Of a DNA stretch of 42,692 bases, positions 23,641-31,310 are shown piece after piece. Position 1 is the stretch's first letter; each line of letters starts with the position of its first letter. Origin of the DNA: Pseudorhodoplanes sinuspersici (lineage in GTDB: Bacteria > Pseudomonadota > Alphaproteobacteria > Rhizobiales > Xanthobacteraceae); the NCBI GenBank assembly GCA_945878025.1, contig CAMDXM010000005.1, forward strand, positions 1-42,692, given 5' to 3'. The position numbers and the translations under genes are program-made. The notes under the pieces are model-generated. The model was not told where the DNA came from and searched no databases. It was given only the letters and a program-made list of their open reading frames with translations.

Positions 23641-25641
23641 ATGCGGGGCTTTCATCTCGACCGGATTCTCGCCGGAACGGCGCTTGCGCTGGTTCTGACG
23701 CTGTCAGGGCAGGCGAACGCACAGTCCAATAATCCCGCCCCGGCGGCGATCCCGGTTCCCGAGCCCGCCAACGTTCCGCCCCCGAATGCCGCCGATGTCG
23801 CAAAGAGCGCGCCGACGGTGACGCCGGCGGCGCAAGGAACGACGTTCGAAACGCCCCGCGCGGCCGCACCCAACACCACCGCGACAGCGCCTGCCGCCGC
23901 GCCTGCACCCGCCGCCGCGTCCGCCGATCCGGCCTTCGCGGAGAAGCTGCGCGAAACTCTCACCAGCCGCGGCGACCGCATCTTCAGCCGCAAAGGCGAC
24001 AAGGCCAGCGTCGAGGCTTTCTATCGCGACCGCAATTACGCGCCGCTCTGGGTGAGCGACGGCGCGCCGTCCGCGCGCGCGGTCGAAGCCATCGCCTATC
24101 TGCGCGGCGTCGATGCCGACGGCCTTGAGCCGTCCGAATATCCGGCGCCCGATTTCAGGGCGACCGATCCGGCGGCGATGGCCGAGGCCGAACTCAAATT
24201 CACCGACACCGTCCTCACCTTCGCGCGCCATGCGCAGAACGGCCGCGTGCATTGGAGCCGCGTCAGCCAGGACATCTTCTACAATCAGGATCCGGTCGAG
24301 CCGGCTTCCGTGCTCGCCGGCATCGCCGGCGCCAGAACCGCGGGCGAAGCGCTCGGCAGCTATCTGCCGCAACACGAACAATACAAGGCGCTCAAGGCGA
24401 AGCTCGCCGAGGCGCGCAACCAGAAGGGCGACAAAGCGCCCGCGCGCATCGGCGCAGGCCCGGTGCTCAAGACCGGCAAGGTGCTGGTGCAGGACGAGCG
24501 CGTGCCGCTCTTGCGCGAGAAGCTCGGGCTCGAAGGCGACAAATCCGACATCACCTATGACAAGGAACTGGAAGACGCCGTCGCCAGGTTCCAGAAGCGT
24601 AAGCAACTCGCCGGCAAAGGCGAGCTGAACGCGGCCACGATCGCGGCCCTCAACGGCCCCTCGCGCGAACGCGACGCCGACATCATCGTCGCCAATCTCG
24701 AACGCTGGCGCTGGATGCCGCACGAACTCGGCAAGACCCGCGTCGTGGTCAACATTCCGGATTTCACGCTGCGGCTCTACCGCAACGACCAGCTTTACTG
24801 GAACACGCGTATCGTGGTCGGCAAGCCGAATTTGCCGACGCCGATCATGAGCGCGACGATGAAATTCATCACGGTCAATCCGACCTGGAACGTTCCGCCA
24901 TCGATCATCGCGAACGAATATCTGCCCGCGCTCCGCAACGACCCCGACGCGATCAGGCGCATCGGCCTCAAGATGGAGCAGAATCCGGACGGCACGGTTC
25001 GCATCTATCAGCCGCCGGGCGAAGCCAATGCGCTCGGCCGCATCCGCTTCAACTTCCCGAACAAGTTCCTGGTCTATCAGCACGACACGCCGGACAAGAA
25101 TTTGTTCGCGCACGACAAGCGCGCTTACAGCCATGGCTGCATGCGCGTGCAGGATCCGCTGATGTATGGCGAGAAGCTGCTTTCGATCGTGCTGCCGAAC
25201 GAGAACTACACCTCGGAGCGCCTGCGCAAGATGTTCGGCGGTTCGGAGGTCAATATCGACTTCCCGGTCCATATCCCGGTGCATCTGACCTACCAGAGCG
25301 CCTATGTGGACGAATCCGGCAAGCTTGTGGTCCGCGATGACGTGTATGGCCGCGACGCGGCGCTGCTCGCGATCCTGAAGGGCAACGATCGCCGCGTGGC
25401 CGATATCGGCATCGAACGTTCGCCGACCGGCTCCGGTATCAGCCGCGATGCGCTGCGCTTCAACGTGCCGGGCTCGAGCGATTTCACCAATCCGTTCGCA
25501 TCCTGGTTCGGCGGCGGCCCGCGTGCAACGGCGGCGGCTCCGCGTCCGTCCCAGCCGGTGGCGCAGCGACCGGGCGACCGGCGCGGGAACCGCGTCTCGG
25601 TGCGCGACGAGCCGAGTTTTATCGAGCGTCTTTTCCGCTAA
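23641..25641 (+). CDS. L,D-transpeptidase (YcbB/LdtD type) with peptidoglycan-binding domain
   Basis: This periplasmic enzyme makes 3-3 cross-links in peptidoglycan. It is 666 aa. It begins with a signal peptide (MRGFHLDRILAGTALALVLTLSGQANAQ), then about 70 residues of Ala/Pro-rich linker, an SCP/YcbB-type N-terminal domain (YRDRNYAPLWVSDGAPSARA...GVDADGLEPSEY), a PG-binding repeat near residue 285 (LREKLGLEG...YDKELEDAVARFQKRK) and the YkuD catalytic domain from about residue 370. The catalytic motif is YSHGCMRVQDP. The C-terminal 60 residues are Arg/Pro-rich. The ATG follows AGGAGA. It is followed by a strong terminator and then a DUF882 gene. Confidence 0.96.
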   Translation: MRGFHLDRILAGTALALVLTLSGQANAQSNNPAPAAIPVPEPANVPPPNAADVAKSAPTVTPAAQGTTFETPRAAAPNTTATAPAAAPAPAAASADPAFAEKLRETLTSRGDRIFSRKGDKASVEAFYRDRNYAPLWVSDGAPSARAVEAIAYLRGVDADGLEPSEYPAPDFRATDPAAMAEAELKFTDTVLTFARHAQNGRVHWSRVSQDIFYNQDPVEPASVLAGIAGARTAGEALGSYLPQHEQYKALKAKLAEARNQKGDKAPARIGAGPVLKTGKVLVQDERVPLLREKLGLEGDKSDITYDKELEDAVARFQKRKQLAGKGELNAATIAALNGPSRERDADIIVANLERWRWMPHELGKTRVVVNIPDFTLRLYRNDQLYWNTRIVVGKPNLPTPIMSATMKFITVNPTWNVPPSIIANEYLPALRNDPDAIRRIGLKMEQNPDGTVRIYQPPGEANALGRIRFNFPNKFLVYQHDTPDKNLFAHDKRAYSHGCMRVQDPLMYGEKLLSIVLPNENYTSERLRKMFGGSEVNIDFPVHIPVHLTYQSAYVDESGKLVVRDDVYGRDAALLAILKGNDRRVADIGIERSPTGSGISRDALRFNVPGSSDFTNPFASWFGGGPRATAAAPRPSQPVAQRPGDRRGNRVSVRDEPSFIERLFR

Positions 25642-25666
25642 TTCACGGCGATATAGCGAGGTCTGG

Positions 25667-25704
25667 ACCGCCCGTTAACCACCAGGTTAGCGGGCGGTTC
25701 GTTT
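25667..25704 (+). terminator. Terminator of the L,D-transpeptidase gene
   Basis: ACCGCCCGTTAACC pairs with GGTTAGCGGGCGGT around an ACCA loop, with one mismatch, followed by TCGTTTA. It lies 25 nt after the stop codon. Confidence 0.75.
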
Positions 25705-25884
25705 ATGCGGGGTTTGCAGGCGCGCGGCCTCATTTTGCCATACTCGACCGTTACCAAAACCGCGCCGGTTGGCGAGGGGGCGATAACCCTGCCTTAACTC
25801 TTCCCGGTAACACTGCGTTAGGGATTTCCCCGCGGCGCATGCGCCGTGGCCAGCCTTGCTGAACGCCACCACACGGGAAAAAAC

Positions 25885-27624
25885 GTGCCAGTTCGGACCG
25901 CACGCAGGGCTGACTTTCGATCTGTGTCGCGCGCCGGAACGCGTATCGGCCTTGCCGCCTTCCTGATCGTCGCCGGCTCCGAAGCCACGCACAACGCGAT
26001 CGCGAACGGCGACACCCGCACGATTTCATTCCACCATCTGCATACCGGCGAAGACCTCACCATCACCTACAAGCGCGATGGCCGCTACGACGACGCCGCG
26101 CTGAAGAAGATCGACTGGCTGATGCGCGACTGGCGCCAGAACCAGGACATCAAGATGGACCCGCACCTGATCGACGCGGTGTGGGAGGCGCATCGGGAGG
26201 TGGGTTCCAAGAGTGCGATCCAGGTCGTGTGCGGATATCGCGCGCCAGTGACCAACGCCATGCTCCGCCGCCGTTCGAGCGGCGTCGCGCAGCAAAGCCA
26301 GCACACCGTCGGCAAGGCGATGGATTTCCTTATTCCGGACGCAAAACTCGACGACCTGCGCGCGGCAGGCCTGCGCCTGCAGCGCGGCGGCGTCGGTTTC
26401 TATCCGGGCTCCGGCTGGCCATTCGTGCATATGGACGTCGGCAGCGTGCGGCACTGGCCGCGCATGACGCATGATCAGCTTGTGAAAGTGTTCCCCGACG
26501 GCCGCACGGTTCATATCCCGACCGATGGCCAGCCGCTGAAAGGTTATACGCTCGCGCTCGCGGATATCGAGAAACGCGGCGGCACGCCGTCGGCGATCTC
26601 GCTCGAAACCGCGCGCATGGCCGGTGTGAATACCGAAAAGCGCAGCACGCTCGCCACCCTGTTCGGCTTCGGCAAGAAGAAGGACAGGGATGAGGACGAG
26701 GAGGCGGACATCCCGGCGCGCGCTCCGCAAGCCCAAGCCGCCGCGGCAGCGCCTGCGGCCAACGCCGCCCGCCCGAATATCTTTGCCTGGAGCGAGGGAC
26801 CAAAGCCCGTCGCCCAGACCGCGCCATCCTCCACGACCGCGCCCCAGACCGCGCAGACCGCTGTGCCGATGCCGAAGGCGAAGCCCGCAGCGCCGGCGCA
26901 GGTCGCGGCAGCCGTCCCCGCGCAGCCCACGCCCGAGAAACCCGCGCGCGCCGCGCAGCCCGGCAGCATCTATTCGCTGGCCAGCGTCACGCCGAACGAC
27001 GTGATCAACTCGCGCGGCTATTGGCAGGGCCTGCCGGAAACGCCGATTGAGACATCGTCCGCGCGCCGCATCGATACTGCGTCCGCCGATCCGCAGGTCG
27101 CAGCCGCGGTCGCAAGAAATCAGGCAACCACCGGAAGCATCGGGCCGTGGGCCAGAGAGATGCCCGGCGAGGTCGCAACCGCTTTCGCCTCGGCCGCCGA
27201 ACCGAAGGCCGATCCGCGCCCCGCCCGATCCGCTCCCGTGGGCCTGGTCACCAGCAACGCCATCCCGCGCAGCGCGGCGGCCGCCGCCGGCACCACCGTC
27301 GCGCTCAAGAGCGCGCCGCACCGTCCCTCGGAAATCCAGACCGCCCTGCCCGCTTCGCTCCCCGTCACCGGGCGCGCCGCCGACGAGCCTTGGCTGCGCG
27401 CGATCATCGCGACGCCGAGCGTACAGGCCTACATGACCATCACGCTGATGGGCACGGCCGACATGCGCATGCTGCAGCCGCTTCTGCGCCGGCCGTCGTC
27501 CGTGCTGATGATGACCTTCTCGGACGATCCGCATGCGGGCATGAGCCACCGCCGCTTCGAGGGCCCGGCGATCGTATTTCTCGCAAGCGTCATGCCCAGC
27601 AGCCGCACCGCAGCTTTGCGGTAA
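25885..27624 (+). CDS. DUF882 / M15-type peptidoglycan peptidase-like protein with long disordered tail
   Basis: The N-terminal 220 residues form a YcbK/DUF882 domain: TISFHHLHTGEDLTITYKRDGRY, GYRAPVTNAMLRRR, then the zinc ligands in SQHTVGKAMDFLIP (His, Asp) and PFVHMDVGSVRHWP (His). This is the M15 D,D-peptidase-like metal site. About 350 residues rich in Ala, Pro and Gln follow, with a short ordered-looking end (PWLRAIIATPSVQAYMTITLMG). A hydrophobic N-terminal segment (TRIGLAAFLIVAGSEA) indicates export. I use the GTG at 25885 because GGGA lies six bases upstream; the track start is a GTG at 25846 with no site. It belongs functionally with the L,D-transpeptidase. Confidence 0.9.
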   Translation: MPVRTARRADFRSVSRAGTRIGLAAFLIVAGSEATHNAIANGDTRTISFHHLHTGEDLTITYKRDGRYDDAALKKIDWLMRDWRQNQDIKMDPHLIDAVWEAHREVGSKSAIQVVCGYRAPVTNAMLRRRSSGVAQQSQHTVGKAMDFLIPDAKLDDLRAAGLRLQRGGVGFYPGSGWPFVHMDVGSVRHWPRMTHDQLVKVFPDGRTVHIPTDGQPLKGYTLALADIEKRGGTPSAISLETARMAGVNTEKRSTLATLFGFGKKKDRDEDEEADIPARAPQAQAAAAAPAANAARPNIFAWSEGPKPVAQTAPSSTTAPQTAQTAVPMPKAKPAAPAQVAAAVPAQPTPEKPARAAQPGSIYSLASVTPNDVINSRGYWQGLPETPIETSSARRIDTASADPQVAAAVARNQATTGSIGPWAREMPGEVATAFASAAEPKADPRPARSAPVGLVTSNAIPRSAAAAAGTTVALKSAPHRPSEIQTALPASLPVTGRAADEPWLRAIIATPSVQAYMTITLMGTADMRMLQPLLRRPSSVLMMTFSDDPHAGMSHRRFEGPAIVFLASVMPSSRTAALR

Positions 27625-27690
27625 ATTATCGATTCATTTCCGTCATCCTGAAGCGCTCGGCGCGGAGCGCGCCGCACCTCGGGGCGACGT

Positions 27691-27972
27691 TCAGTTCTTC
27701 AGCATGCCGAGCGCATGCATATAGGTTTCCAGGATCGCGTCCTGTTCCTCGCGCTCGGTGGTTTCCATCTTGCGCAGCCGGATGATGGCGCGCAACGCCT
27801 TCACGTCGAAGCCGTTGACCTTGGCCTCGCCGAATACGTCGCGGATGTCGTCGGAGATTGCCTTCTTTTCTTCCTCGAGCTTCTCGACGCGCTCGACGAT
27901 CGACCGCAGCTGGTCTTTGGCAAAACGGGTGGCGGCGGCGGGCGTTTGCTTGGCTTCTGCGGTGGCCGGCAT
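27691..27972 (-). CDS. gapR: Nucleoid-associated protein GapR (DUF2312)
   Basis: GapR binds AT-rich overtwisted DNA ahead of replication and transcription forks and is essential in Caulobacter. The 93-aa product carries the whole DUF2312 domain: [53 protein letters not shown], followed by [16 protein letters not shown]. The N-terminal 14 residues ([12 protein letters not shown]) are a variable tail. The ATG at 27972 has a GGAG site ten bases upstream. It converges on the DUF882 gene, with a short GC hairpin between their stops. Confidence 0.97.
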   Translation of the reverse strand: MPATAEAKQTPAAATRFAKDQLRSIVERVEKLEEEKKAISDDIRDVFGEAKVNGFDVKALRAIIRLRKMETTEREEQDAILETYMHALGMLKN

Positions 27973-28159
27973 TGGACTTCAACTCCTCATGAACGCGGGC
28001 ACACATGCCCCTTTTCATCTTCATGGTGTCCGAGGATGCAGCGCCGGCGTCAAGGCAAAGCACCCGGCTTCGCCCATCATCCACAGGCCAGAAATTTTCG
28101 GGTGATAATCCGCAAATGCCCTTTGCGGCTCGCGGCACGCCGATCGGGCGCGAGACCGT

Positions 28160-28624
28160 TCAGCGCCGCAGCCGCCGGATCGCGGTATCGAGCGCGGAGA
28201 GAAATTCCGAACGATCGCGCCTGGAAAACGGGCGCGGCCCGCCGGTCACGCCGCCCGCCGAGCGCAAGTCCGTCATCAGATCGCGCATGGCGAGCACCAT
28301 GCCGATCGCCTCTTCGGTGAACACGCGCCCATCCGGTGCGATGGCCACCGCGCCCGCCTTGACCGCGCGCGCGGCCAGCGGAATGTCAGACGTGACGACG
28401 ATGGAGTTTTTATCCGCGCGTTGCATGATCCAGTCGTCGGCGGCATCCGGCGCCGGCCCGGCCGCGACCCTTTCGATCAGCGGATCGTCGGGCACCCGGA
28501 TGAAGCCCTGCGCCACGACGACGACCGGAAGGGCGTGGCGTTCCGCGACCCGATAGACCTCGTCCTTCACCGGACAGGCGTCGGCATCGACATAGATGCG
28601 TGTGGATGCGGGCTTTTCCGTCAT
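28160..28624 (-). CDS. YaiI/YqxD family protein (DUF188)
   Basis: The 154-aa product shows the DUF188 signature at its start: IYVDADACPVKDEVYRVAERHALPVVVVA, followed by DDWIMQRADKNSIVVTSDIPLAARAVKAGAVAIAPDGRVF. The conserved aspartates resemble a PIN/NYN-like metal-dependent nuclease fold, but no activity is established. The end (GGPRPFSRRDRSEFLSALDTAIRR) matches the family. It is divergent from the FAH-family hydratase gene, with about 70 nt between starts. Confidence 0.94.
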   Translation of the reverse strand: MTEKPASTRIYVDADACPVKDEVYRVAERHALPVVVVAQGFIRVPDDPLIERVAAGPAPDAADDWIMQRADKNSIVVTSDIPLAARAVKAGAVAIAPDGRVFTEEAIGMVLAMRDLMTDLRSAGGVTGGPRPFSRRDRSEFLSALDTAIRRLRR

Positions 28625-28695
28625 CGCGCAGGTTTAGCGGCAGATGCGGATTTCTGCTAGAAGCGGCTTCGGTTTTGATCCAGGGCCGGACAGCG

Positions 28696-29508
28696 ATGGC
28701 AAAACGGAACGCCGGCGCGATCGCGGACGAGATTTTGGCTGCAATCGATGGGCCGTCGCAGATCGCGCCGCCGACGGATCGCGACCCTGCTTTCGGCGCC
28801 GAACAGGCCTGCGAAATACTCGCCGAACTCCGGCGCAAACGCGTTGCGCGCGGCGAGAAGCAGGTCGGACGCAAGATCGGGTTCACCAATCGCGGCATCT
28901 GGGACGAATACAAGGTCTATGCTCCGATCTGGGGCGACATGTTCCACACGACGGTGAGCGAGCTGTCGGCGACAAAGACCGTCCCGGTCTCGCGTTTCTC
29001 GGAACCGCGTATCGAACCCGAAATCGTTTTCAAGCTGGTGAAAGACGTGAAGGCCGGGATTGACGAAACCGGACTGCTCGACGCAATGGAATGGGTCACG
29101 CACGGCTTCGAGATCGTGCAGTCGATTTTTCCCGGCTGGGCGTTCACCGGCGTCGATTGCTTCGCGGCTGAAGGCTTGCACGGCGCTCTGCTCCTCGGCC
29201 CGCCGCGCTCTGTCGCCTCGCTCGGGCCGAATGCGATGGAGGCGCTGGTCAATCTCAACGTGGCGCTGTCCTGCAACGGCAAGGTCATGGATCGCGGACG
29301 CGGCGCCAATGCGCTCGATTCTCCGCTCTCGGCTTTGCGTCATCTCGTCGAGGTGCTCGACAAGGATCCGTTCAATCCACCGCTGCGCGCCGGGGAGATC
29401 GTCACCACCGGCACGCTGACGCGCGCCTTTCCGGTCGCTTCCGGCGAAACCTGGTCGACCACGATCGAAGGCATCGCGCTTGAGGGAGTTGCAGTCGAAT
29501 TCACTTGA
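28696..29508 (+). CDS. 2-keto-4-pentenoate hydratase / fumarylacetoacetate hydrolase family protein
   Basis: The start is the ATG at 28696 (MAKRNAGAIADEILAAIDGPSQIAPPTDRD), giving 270 aa; the longer track ORF overlaps the divergent gene. The MhpD/HpaH-type fold is recognised from GEKQVGRKIGFTNRGIWDEY, the metal-binding EPRIEPEIVFKLVKDV and GFEIVQSIFPGW...FAAEGLHGALLLG, and the closing block RAGEIVTTGTLTRAFPVASGETW. These enzymes hydrate 2-oxopent-4-enoates in aromatic catabolism or act as decarboxylases. No other catabolic genes are adjacent, so the substrate is unknown. Confidence 0.92.
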   Translation: MAKRNAGAIADEILAAIDGPSQIAPPTDRDPAFGAEQACEILAELRRKRVARGEKQVGRKIGFTNRGIWDEYKVYAPIWGDMFHTTVSELSATKTVPVSRFSEPRIEPEIVFKLVKDVKAGIDETGLLDAMEWVTHGFEIVQSIFPGWAFTGVDCFAAEGLHGALLLGPPRSVASLGPNAMEALVNLNVALSCNGKVMDRGRGANALDSPLSALRHLVEVLDKDPFNPPLRAGEIVTTGTLTRAFPVASGETWSTTIEGIALEGVAVEFT

Positions 29509-29522
29509 GCTGTTTTGCGCAC

Positions 29523-29613
29523 TGTCATGCCCCGCGAAGGCGGGGAATCCAGCTGTCAGGGAATCGCAATCATCCAAGAAAGGACTGGATCGCCCGCCTT
29601 CGCGGGCGATGAC
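29523..29613. repeat. Palindromic repeat, TCATGCCCCGCGAAGGCGGGG type
   Basis: The left arm TGTCATGCCCCGCGAAGGCG and the right arm CGCCTTCGCGGGCGATGACA are imperfect complements over about 30 nt, with internal small hairpins (CCCGCCTTCGCGGG). It starts 14 nt after the hydratase stop. It is a fourth repeat class in this window, of a kind I associate with Bradyrhizobium-like genomes. Confidence 0.8.
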
Positions 29614-29650
29614 ACCGAGTGTAATAGCGCGGAATGCGAAGGGCCCCGCA

Positions 29651-29681
29651 GAAAAGAAAGGCCGCCCTTTCGGACGGCCCT
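29651..29681 (-). terminator. Intrinsic terminator of the small minus-strand transcript
   Basis: On the minus strand AGGGCCGTCC-GAAA-GGGCGGCCT forms a stem with one G-T pair and is followed by TTCTTTTC. It lies 50 nt after the stop of the 25-codon ORF and marks the 3' end of a short transcript of about 200 nt. Confidence 0.8.
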
Positions 29682-29730
29682 TCCATTGTCAAACCGCAGC
29701 CCGGATCTCGGACTGTGACTGGCCGCCTTC

Positions 29731-29808
29731 TCAGACGGCGCAGCCCTCGATCGAGCCGAGGGACCAGTTCACAAGAGTCCGCGCTTGCGGCGATAGACAA
29801 TGAGACAC
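29731..29808 (-). CDS. Candidate 25-aa small protein behind an extreme Shine-Dalgarno sequence
   Basis: I do not recognise the product. On the minus strand AAAGGAGGTGATCCA is followed by GTG at 29808, seven bases after the GGAGG core, which is ideal spacing. The ORF from this GTG has 25 codons and a TGA (starts MSHCLSPQARTLVNW). Seventeen bases (29808-29824) equal the complement of the 16S rRNA 3' end. An overlapping frame from the GTG at 29816 gives 15 codons (MIQCLIVYRRKRGLL), but its start lies inside the SD. An intrinsic terminator follows. The ORF is too short for the ORF track. Which frame is translated is not settled. Confidence 0.5.
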   Translation of the reverse strand: MSHCLSPQARTLVNWSLGSIEGCAV

Positions 29809-29824
29809 TGGATCACCTCCTTTC
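29808..29824 (-). promoter_or_regulatory. 17-nt ribosome binding site fully complementary to the 16S rRNA 3' end
   Basis: The plus strand CTGGATCACCTCCTTTC is identical to the conserved 3' tail of 16S rRNA, so the minus-strand RNA GAAAGGAGGTGATCCAG can pair with the whole anti-SD tail. Ordinary genes in this window have only 4-6 matching bases. Flanking bases do not continue the 16S sequence, so it is not an rrs fragment. Confidence 0.7.
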
Positions 29825-29907
29825 GGTTGTTAACGATGCGACAAATCTAGGCACAGCTTTTTGATTCGGGAAGGTCAAAACTCCAGCACGCCCTGCCGGG
29901 CGATTGA

Positions 29908-30207
29908 TCAATGCCGGTGGCTCTTCTCGAACGAGGCTTTCTGCTCGGGCGTGGCTTCTTTCTGGTGTTTTGCGCGCCATTCCTCGTAAGGCATGCCGTA
30001 GACGATCTCGCGGCTTTCGTCCTTCGACATCGGAATGCCTTTCTGATCGGCAGCCTCCTTCATCCAGTTGGACAGGCAGTTGCGGCAGAAGCCGGCCAGA
30101 TTCATCAGGTCGATATTCTGCACGTCGGGGCGGGCGTTGAGATGCTCGGCCAGGCGCCGATACACGGCGGCTTCGAGTTCGGTGCGGGTCTTGTCGTCGA
30201 GGGGCAT
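29908..30207 (-). CDS. DUF1244 family protein
   Basis: The start is the ATG at 30207 (MPLDDKTRTELEAAVYRRLAEHL); the track ORF adds 16 unlikely residues. The 99-aa product contains the DUF1244 core VQNIDLMNLAGFCRNCLSNWMKEAADQKGIPMSKDESREIVYGMPYEEWRAKHQ, with the conserved CxxC pair in FCRNC. The C-terminus is His/Lys-rich (ASFEKSHRH). Function is unknown; the CxxC may bind metal. It is divergent from the EamA gene with about 175 nt between them. Confidence 0.93.
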   Translation of the reverse strand: MPLDDKTRTELEAAVYRRLAEHLNARPDVQNIDLMNLAGFCRNCLSNWMKEAADQKGIPMSKDESREIVYGMPYEEWRAKHQKEATPEQKASFEKSHRH

Positions 30208-30383
30208 GGGAGTTCCTTGGCGTTTCCTGGTTCCTGATCGGTCGCTGATCCTCAAAATAGGGCCGCGGCCGCGGCCTTGCCATGCCCCGGCGCGGTAAAC
30301 ATGCGCGGGTCTTCGCTATCGACCGGGCGGACGCCGTGAGGCAAAGTGCCCGCCCTTTTGACGCCGGACCCGCGCAGCCGCAA

Positions 30384-31310
30384 ATGACTGCTTCGACTCT
30401 CGCAAAATCCGACCGCCGCCGGACTATTATCGCCTTCGCGGCGCTGGTGCTGGGCGCGGTGGCGATGGGCGCGTCGCCCTTGTTCGTGCGGCTCGCCGAT
30501 GTCGGGCCTTATGCCAGCGCGTTCTGGCGCTGCGCTTTGGCGCTGCCGTTTCTGGCAATCTGGGGATCTTACGAAAAAGGCGGGCTTGCGGCGTCCTTCC
30601 ACGGCATCGACCGCGCGGTGATCCTGTCTGGCGTGTTCTTCGCCGGCGATCTGTTCTTCTGGCATTTGTCGATTCTGGCGACCACCGTCGCCAATGCCAC
30701 CTTCTTCGCAACGACCTCTCCTATTTGGGTCGCGCTCGGGGCGTGGCTGCTGCTCAACGAAAAGATCGGCTGGCGGATCATCGGCGGGCTCGCGCTCTGC
30801 ATGCTGGGCGGCCTGGCGCTGATCGGGCAATCATGGGGGTTCGCACCGCATCGCCTGATCGGCGATCTCTATGGACTGATCACCGCGATTTTCTTCGGCA
30901 GCTATTTGCTGACGATCCGCTCCGCGCGTGCCAAACTCGGCGCAGGGCAATTAGCCTTCATCTCAACCGCGATCACGAGCGTCATCCTGTTCATCATTGC
31001 CGCCGCACTCGAACCGCGCTTGCTCCCACAATCGGCGAATGGCGCGCTCATCCTGCTCGCGCTCGCACTGGTTTCACAGGTCGGCGGACAGGGACTTCTT
31101 GCCGTGGCGCTCGGCACTCTTCCCGCGACCTTCTCGTCGCTGGTGATTTTCCTTGAGGCGATCGCTGCGGCGGCTTTGGCCTGGGCCGTGCTCGGCGAGG
31201 CGCTCGGCGCATTGCAGATGCTGGGCGGATTATTGATCCTCGCTGGCATCTGCATGGCCCGCCCGCGCCAGAGCGCGAAAGACTCGCCGGCGGCCGGAGT
31301 GGCGCTGTGA
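30384..31310 (+). CDS. DMT superfamily transporter (EamA)
   Basis: This is a predicted inner-membrane exporter of metabolites such as amino acids. The start is the ATG at 30384 (MTASTLAKSDRRRTIIAFAALVLG), giving 308 aa; the longer track ORF reads through the upstream intergenic region. Ten hydrophobic helices in two EamA halves are visible: the first begins FAALVLGAVAMGASPLFVRLADVGPYASAFWR, the second GDLYGLITAIFFGSYLLTIRSARAKLG. Its stop overlaps the glycerate kinase start by 4 nt (GTGA), so the two are cotranslated. The substrate is unknown. Confidence 0.92.
   Translation: MTASTLAKSDRRRTIIAFAALVLGAVAMGASPLFVRLADVGPYASAFWRCALALPFLAIWGSYEKGGLAASFHGIDRAVILSGVFFAGDLFFWHLSILATTVANATFFATTSPIWVALGAWLLLNEKIGWRIIGGLALCMLGGLALIGQSWGFAPHRLIGDLYGLITAIFFGSYLLTIRSARAKLGAGQLAFISTAITSVILFIIAAALEPRLLPQSANGALILLALALVSQVGGQGLLAVALGTLPATFSSLVIFLEAIAAAALAWAVLGEALGALQMLGGLLILAGICMARPRQSAKDSPAAGVAL

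Noticed and set aside
25783-25830. CtrA-like TTAA motifs upstream of the DUF882 gene
   Set aside because: TTAACTCTTCCCGGTAAC has the wrong spacing and a broken second half-site.
29769-29816. 15-codon ORF from the GTG at 29816 as the main product of the mini-transcript
   Set aside because: Its start codon is part of the SD core itself, leaving no spacing. Kept only as an alternative frame, since its peptide looks plausible.
29808-29824. Plus-strand CTGGATCACCTCCTTTC as a fragment of 16S rRNA
   Set aside because: Only these 17 bases match; upstream bases do not continue the conserved 16S helix. The reverse complement has the right position to be a ribosome binding site.
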